Shown piece by piece: positions 34,020 to 43,194 of a DNA stretch of 46,297 nucleotides (positions within the stretch are counted from its first letter, which is position 1; each line of letters starts with the position of its first letter). This DNA is from Rhodocyclaceae bacterium (GTDB lineage: Bacteria; Pseudomonadota; Gammaproteobacteria; Burkholderiales; Rhodocyclaceae). The notes under the pieces are model-generated. The model was not told the DNA's origin, did no database searches, and worked only from the letters and a program-made list of their open reading frames with translations. The position numbers and the translations under genes were made by a program. The stretch is from positions 4,482 to 50,778 of the forward strand of contig PMIH01000181.1 in the NCBI GenBank assembly GCA_003158255.1, written 5' to 3'.

Positions 34020-35880
34020 CGGGACGCCCTCCCCATCGAGGTCCCCAGTAAGCGATCTGACCTGACCGCTTCCCCGTCAGCGTAAGCTCCGTGAACAAGT
34101 TGATCGACACATGGCGGCAAAAGTATTGTTCAAGGACACTGCCGAACAGAAACGGGCTGTGCCCCGCGAAGGCACTTTCATCGACGCTCAGCGCAATACT
34201 GACACCACGGCCATATACCAATGGCCCATCCCCCGGAAGACGTCGCGTAATCGGCGCGACGACAGCGGAGTCAATCGATTCACCATGGCGCGCCACGAGC
34301 GGATCGGCAAGAGAGCCATACAACCCGAGCAATTCTCGGATAGCGACGGCACCATTGACTTCATCAAGATTCTTGAGAGCCAGATAGTTCAGCGACAAGT
34401 GGCTGATTAGCCGCCATGTCAGCTCACGTTCTGCGACTGATGCACGCGGCTTCGTCGGACCCCTGACAATATTTGCAGAGCGGAGTTGGCTGGAACTGTC
34501 GATGGTGAAGTCATGATCTCCCGAGATTGGCATCAGCAACGGCAAATCGCGATTTGTTGCCAACATGTTTACCGATAGCTGCTCGATCCCTTCCTGCCAC
34601 GGGGACTCGGTTCCGTCGACCAGCGAGAGAAACGCTTCCGAGCCAAGATAGGCCGACCGAGGGCCATTGCGTTCAGCCGACCCCGAAACCCGACGAGGCT
34701 CCCGCCGCACCGAGAAGTACGCCAAGTCTGGGCGAGCATCGGAGTCAAGGGTCTGATAGAACGGCCGAAAGCTTGTCAGGGGCAGATTACCGTGATCGAA
34801 CCCCTGCACTGCATTGACTCGATAGATTTCAAAGTCCAGTGGACGCGTTCGGTCAGGAACAATATGGTGCTCGAACTCGCCCAATGAGAGCATCACTCGA
34901 CCAGCCTGATATGGAAATAGGTTGATGGCCGGAGTGCAGTTCAGCAGGAAACTACTGCGGTCAATACTCGCCGCCAAGCTGTCCAGATTGCAATTGAGCA
35001 GGATGGCAATCTCGAATTCTCCGCCAGGCTGTGAGGCTACGGACCGGCGAAGACCGTTAATTGAACAGAAGTGGAATCGCGACGGGAAAGCGAAGTACTC
35101 ATGAAGCAGTCGGTAGCCTTGGAACACACGCGTATCGGCCGGCAAGAGTGCCTGATTGCTGCCAAAGCCCTCCGCCACAATCGCACCAGCGGGAAGTGGT
35201 TGCCAGAGCCCCCCCTGTCCGTCGGAAACCAAGACGGCCACGCTACGATCAATCATCATCTGATAGAGATGAGATGCGACACGCTGATCTCCACCGAGGA
35301 ATAGACACATGCTATCCATCTCGCAGCGCTTAAGGGCTCCTGGCGCTTGCTCCTTGAACTTGAGCCGAATAACGCTTGTCACCGTGCGAATGTTCTTGAT
35401 GCCTGGCAGGATCAGGTCTTCGGTGGGCGAAGAAGCCATTACATCGGTCAATGTAATCGGCCAAACCGTAACTTCGTGGCCAGTGACAAAGTCGCACCGG
35501 GTGCCTGCTTCTCCGGCCGGACGCCCCCTCAACACGGTTCCGCGAGGCAACTTCAGCCCCAGTCCGATATCACTGGCCGGCTCCCCTTTGAAGGGAATCT
35601 CAACCACGCACATTGACGGGGTCGGCGCCAAGTAGTGCGGGTATAGAACCTCCATCAGGCGCTGTGAAAACCGAGGAAACTCGGCATCTATCTTCAAGTG
35701 AATACGCGCTGAGAGAAATGCGAATCCCTCAAGCAAGCGCTCCACATATGGGTCCGCCGTCCCCGCGTCGGTCATGCCAAGACGGCGAGCCACCTTCGGG
35801 TAAGCGTGCGAGAACTCCCGCCCCACCTCCTCGATATAGGCTAATTCCTGGTTGTAGTAATCGAGCAGGCGCGCGTCCAT
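34012..35880 (-). CDS. tssF: TssF, T6SS baseplate subunit
   Basis: 622 residues, TssF/ImpG/VasA family, cytoplasmic. The start is diagnostic: MDARLLDYYNQELAYIEEVGREFSHAYPKVARRLGM, then DPYVERLLEGFAFLSARIHLKIDAEFPRFSQRLMEVLYPHYLAPTPSM. The C-terminus contains RGVSIALSVDESAFAGHSPFLFGSVLEQYFCRHVSINLFTEL, also conserved. Length fits the family (about 600). It starts 21 nt after the tssM stop and overlaps tssG. Confidence 0.96.
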   Translation of the reverse strand: MDARLLDYYNQELAYIEEVGREFSHAYPKVARRLGMTDAGTADPYVERLLEGFAFLSARIHLKIDAEFPRFSQRLMEVLYPHYLAPTPSMCVVEIPFKGEPASDIGLGLKLPRGTVLRGRPAGEAGTRCDFVTGHEVTVWPITLTDVMASSPTEDLILPGIKNIRTVTSVIRLKFKEQAPGALKRCEMDSMCLFLGGDQRVASHLYQMMIDRSVAVLVSDGQGGLWQPLPAGAIVAEGFGSNQALLPADTRVFQGYRLLHEYFAFPSRFHFCSINGLRRSVASQPGGEFEIAILLNCNLDSLAASIDRSSFLLNCTPAINLFPYQAGRVMLSLGEFEHHIVPDRTRPLDFEIYRVNAVQGFDHGNLPLTSFRPFYQTLDSDARPDLAYFSVRREPRRVSGSAERNGPRSAYLGSEAFLSLVDGTESPWQEGIEQLSVNMLATNRDLPLLMPISGDHDFTIDSSSQLRSANIVRGPTKPRASVAERELTWRLISHLSLNYLALKNLDEVNGAVAIRELLGLYGSLADPLVARHGESIDSAVVAPITRRLPGDGPLVYGRGVSIALSVDESAFAGHSPFLFGSVLEQYFCRHVSINLFTELTLTGKRSGQIAYWGPRWGGRPDA

Positions 35881-35901
35881 GAGGGAGTCAGCAGCTATGC
35901 G

Positions 35902-38900
35902 TCACAGCGCGTTTGGACAACTGAAGGAGGCAATTTCACGCATGCGGAACGGATTCTGAACGCTGCTCGCCGTCACCTCCAGAGTCACCCTGCGATTGCC
36001 AATGCTCAGCGTAGCCAAAAACTTTTCCGGGCTCGGCCCCGGCGAGATTGACGCCGAATCGAACAATCGGTGAAGCGCCCAAGGGCCCTCCTTGCTCTCT
36101 CCGGACGTTGAACCAGGGATCGCCGGCTCCAGCATGACGCGAACCTGCTGGCTGCCACGTGGCCCCGGCCAAGTAATCGTTTGCGCGATCTGGGGCCCGT
36201 GCTGATAGCGGATTACCTGGCCATCCACATCCAAAACAAAGCTGGTGATGGCCGCATCCATTTCGATGGGCTTCAGCGTCAGGGAAATCCGTGGAATATC
36301 CGAGCCGCTACGAAAAAACACCTCGCGAATCGTCTTGGCCTGCTCGAATGACGCGATGTTAACACCGGCCCCCATTTGCCCGCGCGCGCCCTCCTTGAGC
36401 GTCCACGGATGCATGGAAACATCGACCATTTCCACGAGGTTGCGCTGGAAGTAGTCATCGAACTTCCCACCGGGACCGAACAAGCGGGCGAAGTCCTCCA
36501 GGGGAACATCCCGCGTCGCCTTCCGTGCAAAGGGATAGCGCCCACCAATGGCCTGCTGGCATAGTCGGGTCACCTCCCCCACCATCTCCGCACTCTTCGA
36601 CTGCCTTACGTGCTGCGCAACCTGGATCTCGCCAGTGGCCACCACATCGTCGACGACCTGCCTGGCCGGTTGCGGTAGACGGCCAGCCTCAGCTCTAAGC
36701 TTGGTTGGCAAGTCCGATACAGGCGGTTTGCCACCCGAGCGAATTGCGGAGTCGCTAGCCGCAAGCATTGAGTAGTACTCGTTGAGAATCTGGAGCGTGC
36801 CATCAATCGGCGAAGAGCCACTACCACCGCCAGCGAGGCGCCTGAGCGCCTCAAAGCGGCTGTCGACAATCGCTTCCGGCTTGTCGCGAGGTTGAACCTG
36901 ACCGGGCATAAGGCTGGGGCCGACAAGTTGACTCAAGTCATCCCGTGTCGCACGAACAGATCCTTTCACGCGATCAAGGAGCGAGGCGCTGCCGGAATCC
37001 GTGGCAGCCACTTTGGATAAAGTAGTCTCCCGCGCTGCCGCCTTGATCAGCAGTGAGAGAGGAGAGTCCGGCGACGCCAGCGTCTTGACAAGTTGGACGC
37101 TGTCCAGCAATGTGTCGCCCTTGACGACGCCAATGTCGTCAAGAAACTGTTCCCAGGCAATCACGTAATCGCGTGCATACAGTCGCTTTACCTCCAAGGC
37201 CAATGCACCCGACGTCTGGTCCTTTCTGAGATCAAGCTCTGACTTCTCCGAGACACCAAGAACCCAGGAATCGTCTTGGCTGACCAAGCGGATGGCGGCC
37301 TCCAGTTCGGGGAGAAACAGTTCGTGGTAGGCGCGGTGGGAGTAGAAGGACGGCACACCCGACGTAAGGGGATTGCCGCTCTTGCGTTTGAAGACCGACG
37401 CACCTTGCTCGCCCGCAACTCGAGCAATGGTGAATTCCGGGAGCTGGTTACTCCAGAGCGTTCGCTTGAGCCGACTGTAGATGCGCTGTGACGCTGAGTA
37501 CTTGGACAATCGGGACCGCGCATCCTCCACGAGCGCCAGATCCGGTTCGGCGACCACCAGACGCTCATCGATATCGCCCAACACACCAAGGTGGCGATCC
37601 AACTGACCACGTTCTGTGACGCCACTACCCTGCGTCATGTTTCGGTCCCAGTCGGCAAGCATCAGCGCCTTGAACTCCTTCCCGTTGAATCGCGCCGGAT
37701 CGCGCAACATCAGGTAACCGCGAAGGGTCTCAAAGGCAAACTCGATGTCGCGAACTTCCATAGACCGCAGCAGGGTCTCGATCCGCGAGTCAAGCGCCGG
37801 AACAAAACGGCGTCGCACGAGCTTACGGTAAACGATGTCGCCGGCTGCATGAAGCTTTTCGCCCTGGTACAAACCGAAGGTCCAGGCAGTCGACGGATCG
37901 GAGTACGGAAAAGTCGCAGCGTTGGCCACTTCGTCTGCCCTAACCAAGACCGGAAGCAGAGTATAGGGATCGCCTTCCTCTGTCGTAGACAAGGCGAGCG
38001 TATCCTTGGCCAAACGTTCGGATTTGGCTTCGACTTCCGCAATGTACGTCGTGTTGTGGCGATAACTCACCGTCCAGGCTATCGTGGCACAGAGGAGGGC
38101 CAAGGCCGACGCGCCATACCCGGCGTAGCGGAGCCACCGCAACCTCTGATCCTGTTTTTGATTTGCGCCAGCGAGATGGGCTTCCGGAAATACCACGCGT
38201 CGCAAGGTATCCTGGATGAAATAGCTAACACCTGTTCCGCCACTACGAGATCGTGTCCGCGCGGCTGACTGAAAAGTGGCATCCAGTTGCGACAACACCC
38301 GGTCGAACGGGGCTCCCTCTTGCATCCCACTGGTAAAGTACGCGCCACGAATCTCGACCGAGGCTTGAAAGCGGGACTTGACGGCGACCTCGTTGACGAA
38401 CTCGAGAAACAATTCGCCCAATCCGGCGAACTGCTGAGGAAAGGCATAGCAGAGGGCACGGCGAGTTGTGTCCTGTGTTTTTTGTAGTGCATCCAGCAAG
38501 TTGACGTGGAGTTGCTCTTGCAGAACGTCAAGTTCCTTGCGGAACTGATCCCTTAGACCGACGACTTTTTCGGCACTGTCGTGGGGCAAGGTGAAGCCCC
38601 ACACTTGTGCGCGACCGGCTTTGTCCAATCCATCAAAGAATTCCGCGAACCCGGACATGAGGTCGCATTTGGTAATGAGGAAGTAGACCGGGAAATTCAT
38701 TCCGAGCACTTCACGCAACTCGTCCAGCCGGCTGCGCACATTCAACGCATACTGCTTGCGCGCTTCTTCACTGGTCGCCAGAAGGTCGGCAACCGACACG
38801 GTCACCAGAGCACCGTTGATTGGTTGCCTGGGGCGAAATTTTTTGATCAGGCCAAGAAAGCCTTGCCACTCCTTGCGATCGCTCTCGTCGTTGCTTTCAT

Positions 38901-39519
38901 GGGTGGTGTAGCGACCGGCGGTATCAAGCAACACCGCTTGATCGGTAAACCACCAGTCGCAGTCCCGCGTTCCACCAACGCCCTTGACTGATCCGCGACC
39001 GAGCGATGAGGCAAGCGGAAACTCCAGCCCAGAGTTCGCCAAAACCGTCGTCTTCCCGGAGCCGGGGGCACCGATAATTACGTACCAAGGGAGTTGGTAG
39101 ACGTATTGTTTTGGCGAAAGCAGGCGCAAGACAGAATTCGACTTGTCATCGAACCGTGCCTTTCGGAGAATCGACATCGCTTCGTCAAATCGCTTGCGAA
39201 GTCCCTCGATCTCAGCATCGTCTCGGCCGGAGCGGGAGCGCGCTCTTGCATCGCGTACATCCACCAGCACTCCCAGAAATTTCTGGTTCAACGATCCGGC
39301 CCGCCAGTACCCAATAATCCTTTGTGCAAAGAACACGCCAAAGACAAGGCATATGATCACGACCCGAACAATCACGGGTTCCAGGGGCATCCACAGTCCG
39401 ATTGAAATGATCGGCCCGACGAGCCAAATCAGAACGGAAAGCAGAATCAGTCCAATAAGGACCCACGCGAATCTGTTTTTCATCCAACTCAGCAAGAAGC
39501 TCAGTAGTCGACTGAACAT
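35902..39519 (-). CDS. tssM: TssM (IcmF-like), T6SS membrane-complex protein
   Basis: 1205 residues. Two N-terminal membrane helices (about 17-36 and 46-66) are followed by a cytoplasmic NTPase-like domain with Walker A GAPGSGKTTVLANSG near residue 150 and IcmF motifs (GVGGTRDCDWWFTDQAVLLDTAGRY, PVYFLITKCDLMSGFAEFFDGL). A third helix lies near 465 (GYGASALALLCATIAWTVSY), then the large periplasmic domain that contacts TssJ at the outer membrane. ATG and the tssL TGA share one base. The intact Walker A suggests nucleotide binding, which is not conserved in all TssM. Confidence 0.96.
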   Translation of the reverse strand: MFSRLLSFLLSWMKNRFAWVLIGLILLSVLIWLVGPIISIGLWMPLEPVIVRVVIICLVFGVFFAQRIIGYWRAGSLNQKFLGVLVDVRDARARSRSGRDDAEIEGLRKRFDEAMSILRKARFDDKSNSVLRLLSPKQYVYQLPWYVIIGAPGSGKTTVLANSGLEFPLASSLGRGSVKGVGGTRDCDWWFTDQAVLLDTAGRYTTHESNDESDRKEWQGFLGLIKKFRPRQPINGALVTVSVADLLATSEEARKQYALNVRSRLDELREVLGMNFPVYFLITKCDLMSGFAEFFDGLDKAGRAQVWGFTLPHDSAEKVVGLRDQFRKELDVLQEQLHVNLLDALQKTQDTTRRALCYAFPQQFAGLGELFLEFVNEVAVKSRFQASVEIRGAYFTSGMQEGAPFDRVLSQLDATFQSAARTRSRSGGTGVSYFIQDTLRRVVFPEAHLAGANQKQDQRLRWLRYAGYGASALALLCATIAWTVSYRHNTTYIAEVEAKSERLAKDTLALSTTEEGDPYTLLPVLVRADEVANAATFPYSDPSTAWTFGLYQGEKLHAAGDIVYRKLVRRRFVPALDSRIETLLRSMEVRDIEFAFETLRGYLMLRDPARFNGKEFKALMLADWDRNMTQGSGVTERGQLDRHLGVLGDIDERLVVAEPDLALVEDARSRLSKYSASQRIYSRLKRTLWSNQLPEFTIARVAGEQGASVFKRKSGNPLTSGVPSFYSHRAYHELFLPELEAAIRLVSQDDSWVLGVSEKSELDLRKDQTSGALALEVKRLYARDYVIAWEQFLDDIGVVKGDTLLDSVQLVKTLASPDSPLSLLIKAAARETTLSKVAATDSGSASLLDRVKGSVRATRDDLSQLVGPSLMPGQVQPRDKPEAIVDSRFEALRRLAGGGSGSSPIDGTLQILNEYYSMLAASDSAIRSGGKPPVSDLPTKLRAEAGRLPQPARQVVDDVVATGEIQVAQHVRQSKSAEMVGEVTRLCQQAIGGRYPFARKATRDVPLEDFARLFGPGGKFDDYFQRNLVEMVDVSMHPWTLKEGARGQMGAGVNIASFEQAKTIREVFFRSGSDIPRISLTLKPIEMDAAITSFVLDVDGQVIRYQHGPQIAQTITWPGPRGSQQVRVMLEPAIPGSTSGESKEGPWALHRLFDSASISPGPSPEKFLATLSIGNRRVTLEVTASSVQNPFRMREIASFSCPNAL

Positions 39520-40844
39520 CAGTTCACTCCGCCTTCTCGGGTAGCAGGGGTGCGTGGTGGCGCCGCACTCAACGCGGAGTCGATCGCTGTCCGCGGCAAC
39601 AAAAGCGTGATCTCGACTCGCCTGTTTTTTGCCCGGCCTTCGCTAGTGCGGTTGTCGGCGACCGGTTCCGCTTCGCCTCTTCCTTCTGCCCGCATGCGGG
39701 ATCGATCGCCAATCGCGCGCCCAAGCATGTCCTGAACGACAGTCGCCCGCGCTTGCGACAAATGCCAGTTGGATGGAAACTGTATTGACCTCGAAGGCAC
39801 ATTGTCGGTATAGCCCGCGACCACGATGCTGCCCGGAACCTCGTTCATCGCTTGAGCAATTCGACGCAGCACCGCGTCGTAGCGTGCTTTGACATCGGCA
39901 CGCCCGGAATCGAACAAGCCATCACCAAGAATGGTCACCACGCTGCGATCCGGCAGATCCTGAACCTCGACCAGCCCCTCGGTAATCTCTGGTTCGAGGA
40001 ACTTGCGCAGACGCACTGGATCGATGTCACGGACGGGTACTGGCGCCATCTTTTGCACGCTCGGAACGTCTATCGCCGCCAGTTTGGCAAACACGGGGTC
40101 GGAACGATCGGCCAATAGGAAGCTGAAGGTGATATAGATGATCAATCCAATTGCGCCACACACGGTCGCGACAACCCAGACCGGAATCACCCGCCAAGGC
40201 TGGATCACGCCCTCCTCACCCCGCCAGTGAGGAGACAGTCTGCGTTCACGCTCGCCCTTTGCCGTCTGAATGATCGTCGCCAGACGCTGGCGAAGAGTCT
40301 CAAGCTGACCCCGCCCGTTGTCTATGACACGGAAGCGCCCCTCAAAACCAAGAGCAATGCAGAAATACATAAGTTCAAGCAGATCCAAGTGCTTTTGTGG
40401 GTTCTGCGCCACGCGCGATAGCAGTTGGAAATACTTCTCGCCCCCCCAGGTTTCGTCGTGAAACCGTGTGAGGAGGCTGTGCTGCGCCCATTCACCGTTG
40501 CTTCCCCATGGTGTCTGCATCGCGGTCTCATCGAGAACCGTGCATAGGCAGTACCGCGCACCAATCACCTGGTCCTGGGGAACCGACACCTCTAGGGCGC
40601 GTTGCTCAAACATGCGAATTTCCGAGGCCAGCCTTTCGCGCAGTTGCGCGAGATTACCCGTGTGCGCCATTGCACGGATTTGTGGAATCAGATTGACCAA
40701 ACGGTTGGCGGCACGAACCAACGGATTGGTTCCACTCAAGATCTCCTTTAGCGGCGAAACCGAGGCAGCACCAAGGTCGGCGCCCTGGCGAAACTGGCCT
40801 GAGTTTCCCTCCGGGAGGAGCAAGTTGGCCGTTACTGATTCCAC
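39519..40844 (-). CDS. tssL: TssL (DotU-like) with C-terminal OmpA peptidoglycan-binding domain
   Basis: 441 residues from a GTG with AAGGAG 9 nt upstream. The cytoplasmic DotU domain (about 38-205) has NPLVRAANRLVNLI, YCLCTVLDETAMQTPWG and MYFCIALGFEGRFRV. A membrane helix lies at about 219-244. The periplasmic C-terminus (about 300-415) is an OmpA-type domain (FDSGRADVKARYDAVLRRIA, VAGYTDNVPS, LSQARATVV, GRGEAEPVADNRTSEGRAKNRRVEI), so this TssL is of the type that anchors itself to peptidoglycan without a separate TagL. With TssM and TssJ it forms the trans-envelope complex. 98 nt of non-coding DNA separates it from tssK. Confidence 0.95.
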   Translation of the reverse strand: MESVTANLLLPEGNSGQFRQGADLGAASVSPLKEILSGTNPLVRAANRLVNLIPQIRAMAHTGNLAQLRERLASEIRMFEQRALEVSVPQDQVIGARYCLCTVLDETAMQTPWGSNGEWAQHSLLTRFHDETWGGEKYFQLLSRVAQNPQKHLDLLELMYFCIALGFEGRFRVIDNGRGQLETLRQRLATIIQTAKGERERRLSPHWRGEEGVIQPWRVIPVWVVATVCGAIGLIIYITFSFLLADRSDPVFAKLAAIDVPSVQKMAPVPVRDIDPVRLRKFLEPEITEGLVEVQDLPDRSVVTILGDGLFDSGRADVKARYDAVLRRIAQAMNEVPGSIVVAGYTDNVPSRSIQFPSNWHLSQARATVVQDMLGRAIGDRSRMRAEGRGEAEPVADNRTSEGRAKNRRVEITLLLPRTAIDSALSAAPPRTPATREGGVN

Positions 40845-40942
40845 GTGGCAGAACTCCTTGGCACTATCGGCAGTTGAACCAACCGGAAACCCCGGGCGGG
40901 CAAAACGGCAACTACTTGGGCACTATTCCGCCTCACTTCAGG

Positions 40943-42280
40943 TCAATTCTTCTTGATCGCCCAGCACTCGATCTGGAGGCCAGGCAAGGATCCAGAGATA
41001 TGCAGCGCCAAGCTGCCGCTTTGGGCCAACTCGCGCCACAGCTCGTGACTGGTATCCATCTCGAAGTAGTTGAAGCCGGCGTTATAGGGAAGCTCGCGGG
41101 GGGCGACGGGCAAAGGCCGCAAGCCAATACCCGGCAAGTGCAGGTTCACCAAGTCACGAATTTTTTCTGGCGGCCCGACCTTGATTCTGCCGGGCAATTG
41201 AGCGCGCACCTGTTCCGGCGCCACGTTGGCTGTCGCAGCAAGTACAAAGTTAGCGCTGCTGAATAGATTGCGGTCGTTAACCTGTCCCAAGTGGACTCCG
41301 TAGCTGCGCTCGGAAAGCTCGATGCGGATCGCATTCTGTTCAAGTACGATCGAGAGAGAATGCCGGATGCTTGCGAATACTGGCCGAAACGTACCGGCAA
41401 GATCGTCGTGATCGTATATAGAAAATGCGGGCGAACATCGCGTCTTGCTGGAGTAAGTCGAAAGCTCTCCGGCAATCGCCAAGAACTCGGAGTACATGCG
41501 TTCGGGATGCAATCCGTCCAGCGCCACAAAATGGTCGATCACCGGCTTCCAGCGATTGGCAAGACTCAGCAACAGGAAGTCTGAAACTTCGGTAATGCCA
41601 CCGCTGCCCGGATCGGCCAAGCGTCGCGCCAAAGCGTCGACGCGCTGGTTCAACAAGCCAGCAACTTCCCTGTTCATCCCGGCCAAGACCGACTGGCGCT
41701 TAACGCACAGGCTAGGTGGAATGTAGTCACGGTCGATAGCCAGCACGTTGTTCGCCTGCCGTTCGATGACATGGAGCACTCCAAGTTTTGGCCAGCCTGC
41801 CGGAACCTGACTATCCACCACCAAGCGCAACGACAAGTCGCCAATTTGGATTTCTGCCGCCGGCCCACCGACCGAATTGCAGTCTGCAACCTCCACGATC
41901 TGAGCAAAGTTTCTAGCCGCCACTTCTTCGTTGCGGCCAAATGCCACAGTCGCCATTCCTTGGCGTAACGGTGCAACTGCCAGACAGATCTTGCTGGACC
42001 GCACGTCCTGCGGCACGTCAAGCTCAAGTGGCGGCGACGAGTGGTCTGGAATGGAAAAGGCGGTACCGTCGGGGAAAACGCCCTCCGCGCGACGAATGGC
42101 CACCACGCCCAGCGTTAGCGCATCCTCATCAAGCTCGAACGAGTGAAATCCCCAGTAGTGCGCCGACAACAAGCGGGCGCGATGATGGACAAGAAATTCG
42201 AAATACCGCTCTTCCTGCTGGAAGTGCTGGGGTCGGAGAAACATTCCCTCCGACCAGACAACCTTTTGCTTGAAAGTCAT
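40943..42280 (-). CDS. tssK: TssK, T6SS baseplate-membrane complex linker
   Basis: 445 residues, TssK/ImpJ/VasE family. The start KVVWSEGMFLRPQHFQQEERYFEFLVHHRARLLSAHYWGF is the hallmark of the family, as is the later IPPSLCVKRQSVLAGMNREVAGLLNQRVDALARRL. The end LPLPVAPRELPYNAGFNYFEMD-type stretch (read here as RPLPVAPRELPYNAGFNYFEMDTSHELW) is also typical. It links baseplate wedges to TssL/TssM. The start overlaps the tssJ stop by 4 nt (ATGA). Confidence 0.96.
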   Translation of the reverse strand: MTFKQKVVWSEGMFLRPQHFQQEERYFEFLVHHRARLLSAHYWGFHSFELDEDALTLGVVAIRRAEGVFPDGTAFSIPDHSSPPLELDVPQDVRSSKICLAVAPLRQGMATVAFGRNEEVAARNFAQIVEVADCNSVGGPAAEIQIGDLSLRLVVDSQVPAGWPKLGVLHVIERQANNVLAIDRDYIPPSLCVKRQSVLAGMNREVAGLLNQRVDALARRLADPGSGGITEVSDFLLLSLANRWKPVIDHFVALDGLHPERMYSEFLAIAGELSTYSSKTRCSPAFSIYDHDDLAGTFRPVFASIRHSLSIVLEQNAIRIELSERSYGVHLGQVNDRNLFSSANFVLAATANVAPEQVRAQLPGRIKVGPPEKIRDLVNLHLPGIGLRPLPVAPRELPYNAGFNYFEMDTSHELWRELAQSGSLALHISGSLPGLQIECWAIKKN

Positions 42281-42837
42281 TGCTGTTGCCGCTCGCCTTC
42301 ATCAGCCTCGTCGACCACCGTAACTGCTCGCTGATTGACGGTAATCAAGAGGCGCCGTTCCGGAGAAGCGCTACCCGACCACAACATCCCCGCCTGATTG
42401 GGCGCAGGAATCGGAGCAATAGATCGCCAAACACTGCCCTCCATGTCTCGGTAGCCGACTACTACACCAATGAAGCGAGTCGACAGATCGCTTCGCCGAC
42501 GAACCAGCCTGGTTTCTCCTGGTTGCAGGACATATTCCTGCCTTGCCAGTCGATCCTCCCCCAGGACGCTGCGATCATCCCTGATCAACGACATGAAGTC
42601 GGCCGCCAGGAAACTGGCGGAGTTTCGCAGCTCGTAGATCGAAACCACCACTGGAGAGGGGCGACCGGATACCGAAGGATTTGTGTTCTGTGTCGCGCGG
42701 AGGCTGAACTGTATCGGCACCGGCAATTCCTTGCGGGTTACGCCAGAGCATCCAGCGAGGGCCCCCAGCACAATCATACTAAGGACATATACACATAGAT
42801 CTAGATACAATCCGCCGCGCCGCTGCTCTTTATGCAT
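42277..42837 (-). CDS. tssJ: TssJ, T6SS outer-membrane lipoprotein
   Basis: 186 residues. YLDLCVYVLSMIVLGALAGC is a lipoprotein signal with the lipobox LAGC. The mature transthyretin-like beta-sandwich is recognisable: PIQFSLRATQNTNPSVSGRPSPVVVSIYELRNSASFLAADFMSLIRDDRSVLGEDRLARQEYVLQPGET, where VVVSIYELRNSASF is the conserved TssJ segment. It binds the TssM periplasmic end. It is the first gene of the minus-strand T6SS operon, next to the divergent intergenic region. Confidence 0.95.
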   Translation of the reverse strand: MHKEQRRGGLYLDLCVYVLSMIVLGALAGCSGVTRKELPVPIQFSLRATQNTNPSVSGRPSPVVVSIYELRNSASFLAADFMSLIRDDRSVLGEDRLARQEYVLQPGETRLVRRRSDLSTRFIGVVVGYRDMEGSVWRSIAPIPAPNQAGMLWSGSASPERRLLITVNQRAVTVVDEADEGERQQQ

Positions 42838-43194
42838 ATTGTTCTATGCCTTACGCCTTATGCATGTTTTATGAAATATCCGCAAGCATCTCGATCGACG
42901 ACGCTTCGTTCCCGCATACAAACCTCAGCAACGACAACTTCGCAGTACACCGCATTGCCGCAATACGCCCATTATCAATAGTTCTACAGCCGCATTGCCG
43001 ACATACGGCCGGCACACATCAACCACTAAGAGGCGGTGACGGGACCGGATTGAATGGATCAGTAGCATATGCCAAAAGGCTCCGCGTATCCAACAGCGAT
43101 AATTTTAGTGCTATTCTAGTTTTTTGTGTTTTATGCCTAACGCTTCCTTTCCATGCAGACCCATCTGGCTCTTTGAACGGACTGCCCGCCAACC
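42838..43194. promoter_or_regulatory. Divergent intergenic region between tssJ and tssA
   Basis: 357 nt without a gene, more AT-rich than its surroundings near both ends. It must carry promoters for both T6SS transcripts. TTATGCAT occurs twice near tssJ (42830-42837 and 42858-42865). On the tssA side, TGCTATTCT at 43109-43117 resembles an extended -10 box; no good -35 box stands at 17-18 nt. No clear sigma-54 site (TGGCAC-N5-TTGC) was seen. A pair of 11-bp direct repeats is listed separately. Confidence 0.5.
42950..43000. repeat. 11-bp direct repeat in the tssJ-tssA intergenic region
   Basis: CCGCATTGCCG occurs at 42950-42960 and again at 42990-43000, 40 nt apart (close to four helical turns). 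In both copies a similar ATAC sequence follows a few bases later. It could be a tandem binding site for a regulator of both T6SS operons. Confidence 0.45.

Noticed and set aside
42838-43194. Sigma-54 promoter upstream of tssA or tssJ
   Set aside because: No TGGCAC-N5-TTGC-like sequence with correct spacing was found on either strand.
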